DNA of 64,000 nt, taken from Thiorhodovibrio frisius (GTDB lineage Bacteria > Pseudomonadota > Gammaproteobacteria > Chromatiales > Chromatiaceae). The DNA lies in the NCBI RefSeq assembly GCF_033954835.1, contig NZ_CP121471.1, positions 1,482,501-1,546,500 on the forward strand. Reading direction: 5' to 3'. The notes under the pieces were generated by a model that worked only from the letters and a program-made list of their open reading frames with translations, was not told the DNA's origin and made no database searches. Shown here piece after piece: positions 61,599-64,000 of this stretch; the stretch's first letter is position 1; the number at the start of each line of letters is the position of its first letter. The translations under genes were made by a program, and so were the position numbers.

Positions 61599-63541
61599 GC
61601 GGCGGTGGCCTCGGCCTGTTCCAGGGCTTCGCCCGCCTGGAGCCAGCTGTGTTCGACGCTGGCAAGATCGGCATCCACCTGCTGCTTTTCGGCGATCAGC
61701 GACAACAGCCGAGCTTTGGCGTCTTCCTGGTAAAGCGCACTGTCGCCAAGCGCAGTTTCCAGCTCGTACTGGCGTGTGCTGAGGTGGTCCAGGCGTTGCT
61801 CAAGCTCGTTCAGGCGCCGGCGCAGTGGCAGGGTGCGGGCGCGGGCCTCGGCCTCGCGTCGGCGTTGATCCTTGCGCGCATCGCGTTCGCTAGCGTTGGC
61901 GCCAACCTGGAGGTTCAGCGTGTTTTCGGCAGCAGACGTGCTATTGGATCGGGCCGCGCCGGGCGTCTGGTTGCGCGCGGCTAGCCAGGCCGGATAGTCA
62001 TCGAGGTCGCCGTCGAAACTTGTCACCTGACCCTGATCGACCAGCCAGAGTTCGTCGCAACTCAGGCGCAGCAGGTGGCGATCATGTGAGACCAACACCA
62101 GAGCGCCGGCAAAGGCCTGGAGCGCGCGGCTGATGGCCAGGCGCATGTCGATGTCGAGATGATTGGTCGGCTCGTCGAGCAGCAGCAGATTGGGACGCTG
62201 ATAGACCAGCAGGGCCAGGGCCAGGCGTGCCTTCTCACCGCCTGAGAAGGGAGCAATGGGGTCGGTCACCCGTTCGCCACCAAAGCCAAAGCCGCCGAGA
62301 TAGTCGCGCAGCCCCTGTTCCGGACGCTCCGGGTCGAGGCGGCGCAGATGCCCAAGCGCTGAATCTTCAAGGTTGAGCTGATCGAGCTGATGCTGGGCGA
62401 AATAGCCGATTTTCAGCCCCTCGGATGCAAGCCGCTCGCCGCTCACCGGCGCCAGCTGTCCAGCGAGTAGTTTGATCAGGGTGGATTTGCCGGCGCCATT
62501 GGGGCCAAGCAGGCCGATGCGGCCACCGGGCGCGAGGCTGAGATCAAGCTCCTGCAACACAGGGGTTTCGCCGTAGCTCACACTGGCGCTCTCGAGCCTT
62601 AGCAGCGGATTGGCCGCGCGTGCCGGTTCAAAAAAAGCAAAGGAGAAGGGTGAGTCGATATGCGCCGGGGCGATCAACTCCATGCGCTCAAGCGCCTTGA
62701 GCCGGCTCTGGGCCTGGCGCGCTTTGGTCGCCTTGGCGCGAAAGCGGTCGACAAAGCTGCGCGCATGGGCGATTTCGCGTTGCTGTTTTGCGTGTGCCGC
62801 CTGCTGCTGCGCCAGTCGCTCGCCGCGCTGGCGCTCGTAGGCGGAATAGCCGCCGTTGACCAGACCCAGGCGGCCTTGCTCGAAGTAGCAGACCTGGGTG
62901 GCAATGGCGTCGAGAAAATCCCGATCATGCGAAATCAGCAGCAGGGTGCCGGGGTAATCTTTAAGCCAGCTCTCGAGCCAGATCACGGCGTCGAGGTCGA
63001 GATGATTGGTGGGTTCGTCCAGCAGTAGCAGATCGGAGCGGCACATCAGTGCCTGTGCCAGGGCCAGGCGCATGCGCCAGCCGCCGGAGAAGCTGTCGAT
63101 CGGGCGTTGCTCGCTACCTGGCGCGAATCCGAGCCCCTGCAGTAGTCGTGCAGCCCGGCTTTCGGCGCGGTAGCCGTCAATGGCCTCGAAGGCATCGTGC
63201 AGTCCGGCCAGGTGCAGGCCCTGGTCGGCCTCGTGGGCCGCTGCATCCATCTCGCGTTGCAGGCGGCGCCAGGGTGCATCGCCGTCGAGCACAAAGTCCA
63301 GGGCGCTTTGCTGGCCCGCCGGGGTTTGCTGTGCGACCGCCGCCAGTTGCCAGTTAGGGGGCAGACTGAACTCGCCATGATCAGGTGTCAGCTCGCCGCG
63401 CAACAATGCAAAGAGGCTGGATTTGCCGCAGCCGTTGGGTCCTACCACGCCAAGGCGTTGGCCTGGGTGAATGCGCAGATCGGCCTGCTCAAACAGCACT
63501 CTGGGACCGCGTCTGAGACTGAGCGCGCGCAGTTCGATCAT
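61595..63541 (-). CDS. ABC-F family ATP-binding protein (YheS-like)
   Basis: This 648-residue protein has two nucleotide-binding domains without membrane segments. Walker A motifs are VVGPNGCGKSSLFALL and LLGPNGAGKSTLIKLL, and signatures SFSGGWRMRLALAQAL and PFSGGEKARLALALLV. The linker between them (RFRAKATKARQAQSRLKALERMELI) and a C-terminal coiled-coil (from about 565) are typical of YheS/Uup proteins that act on stalled ribosomes. It overlaps the ComM gene by 4 bases. Confidence 0.94.
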   Translation of the reverse strand: MIELRALSLRRGPRVLFEQADLRIHPGQRLGVVGPNGCGKSSLFALLRGELTPDHGEFSLPPNWQLAAVAQQTPAGQQSALDFVLDGDAPWRRLQREMDAAAHEADQGLHLAGLHDAFEAIDGYRAESRAARLLQGLGFAPGSEQRPIDSFSGGWRMRLALAQALMCRSDLLLLDEPTNHLDLDAVIWLESWLKDYPGTLLLISHDRDFLDAIATQVCYFEQGRLGLVNGGYSAYERQRGERLAQQQAAHAKQQREIAHARSFVDRFRAKATKARQAQSRLKALERMELIAPAHIDSPFSFAFFEPARAANPLLRLESASVSYGETPVLQELDLSLAPGGRIGLLGPNGAGKSTLIKLLAGQLAPVSGERLASEGLKIGYFAQHQLDQLNLEDSALGHLRRLDPERPEQGLRDYLGGFGFGGERVTDPIAPFSGGEKARLALALLVYQRPNLLLLDEPTNHLDIDMRLAISRALQAFAGALVLVSHDRHLLRLSCDELWLVDQGQVTSFDGDLDDYPAWLAARNQTPGAARSNSTSAAENTLNLQVGANASERDARKDQRRREAEARARTLPLRRRLNELEQRLDHLSTRQYELETALGDSALYQEDAKARLLSLIAEKQQVDADLASVEHSWLQAGEALEQAEATAA

Positions 63542-64000
63542 GCCCGTGACGCCCTGTTGGTTTTCGGGCTTGATTGCCTGTTTGATCTTTGGCCCGCTGT
63601 TTGGTCAGCCGCGTCCCCGCGATCAAGGCGGCGGTAGCCGATGGCTTCGCTCAGATGCGCTGGAGTGATGGCCGGACTGTCGTCGAGATCGGCGATGGTG
63701 CGCGCGAGCTTCAAGATTCGATGATAGGCGCGCGCCGAGAGCCCCAGGCGCTGCATGGCGGTGCTGATCAGGGCGCGGCTGGTGTCATCGAGCTGACAAT
63801 GTTGTTCGATGCCAGCGGGTTGTAGCTGGCTGTTGGGGCCGCCGCCGCGCGTCTCGGCGCGGGCGCGTGCAGCGCACACCCGCTCGCGCACCGCCGCGCT
63901 GGATTCAGTAGGGGGCCGCGGGCCGGCCAACTCGGTGGGGCTGAGCCTGGGGACTTCTAACTGCATATCGATGCGATCAAGCAGGGGGCCGGAAATACGG
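63538..64000 (-). CDS. ComM/YifB-family Mg-chelatase-like AAA ATPase, 3' part
   Basis: The frame is open to the window edge, so the 5' part lies beyond 64000. The visible C-terminal 154 residues start RISGPLLDRIDMQLEVPRL, the sensor region of YifB/ComM ATPases, and continue into the Mg_chelatase_C domain (GLSARAYHRILKLARTIADL). ComM promotes branch migration during natural transformation. An extra basic tail of about 30 residues follows the usual AIGYRRLDR end. Confidence 0.9.
   Translation of the reverse strand, partial: RISGPLLDRIDMQLEVPRLSPTELAGPRPPTESSAAVRERVCAARARAETRGGGPNSQLQPAGIEQHCQLDDTSRALISTAMQRLGLSARAYHRILKLARTIADLDDSPAITPAHLSEAIGYRRLDRGDAADQTAGQRSNRQSSPKTNRASRA

Overview
The window is a GC-rich chromosomal segment of a gammaproteobacterium. 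The gene set suggests a purple sulfur bacterium (Chromatiaceae) or a close relative. It combines a bidirectional Hox hydrogenase, a membrane-bound uptake hydrogenase, nitrogen-fixation accessory genes with draG, cytochrome bd oxidase, and a gammaproteobacterial exbB-exbD-msbA-lpxK-kdsB lipid A block. No photosynthesis, 16S or other taxon-defining gene lies in the window, so the assignment is inferred from gene content.

Layout. 0-3.4 kb: a DUF1269 protein, a conserved hypothetical, a 2OG-Fe(II) oxygenase with a receiver-like partner, and a DUF938 methyltransferase. 3.4-3.9 kb: two convergent serine tRNAs (GGA and GCU) around a bidirectional terminator. 4.0-9.8 kb, minus strand: hoxEFUYHW for an NAD-linked [NiFe]-hydrogenase, with a previously uncalled 34-residue zinc-ribbon-like ORF between hoxF and hoxU. 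10-19 kb, plus strand: phosphatidylserine synthase, a Kef-type antiporter and two large sensor kinases, followed by a chemoreceptor remnant. 19.4-25.3 kb, minus strand: hybOABCD for a quinone-reducing [NiFe]-hydrogenase. 25.8-29.9 kb, divergent from hyb: a heptaheme cytochrome c, a di-haem-type cytochrome b and an octaheme tetrathionate-reductase-family cytochrome. 30-36 kb: a secreted trypsin-like protease, then nifB, three ferredoxins, nifQ and draG, with two copies of a palindromic dispersed repeat around the ferredoxins. 36-39.4 kb: a DNA glycosylase, dusA, and a hipBA toxin-antitoxin module with a perfect 28-bp operator-like palindrome beside a sensor-kinase remnant. 39.5-43.9 kb: a MoxR-DUF58-transglutaminase operon. 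44-50.9 kb: a Chromatiaceae-type AAA/PD-(D/E)XK gene, a candidate small RNA, and the lipid A/KDO/ExbBD operon. 51-57 kb: cell-wall enzymes and cydABX. 57-64 kb: glutamate-family dehydrogenase, glycogen phosphorylase, a DUF2939 protein, an ABC-F ATPase and the 3' part of a ComM/YifB gene that runs off the window.

How it works together. Hox couples H2 to NAD(H) in the cytoplasm. Hyb is expected to feed H2 electrons to the quinone pool. The divergently encoded cytochrome b and multihaem proteins look like a quinol-to-periplasm electron path ending in an octaheme reductase. This hyb/octaheme pairing is the most interesting candidate system in the window: an H2-linked periplasmic respiration, or its reverse during sulfur oxidation. 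NifB and NifQ supply FeMo-cofactor precursors, the ferredoxins supply electrons, and DraG reactivates ADP-ribosylated nitrogenase reductase. H2 released by nitrogenase could be recycled by either hydrogenase.
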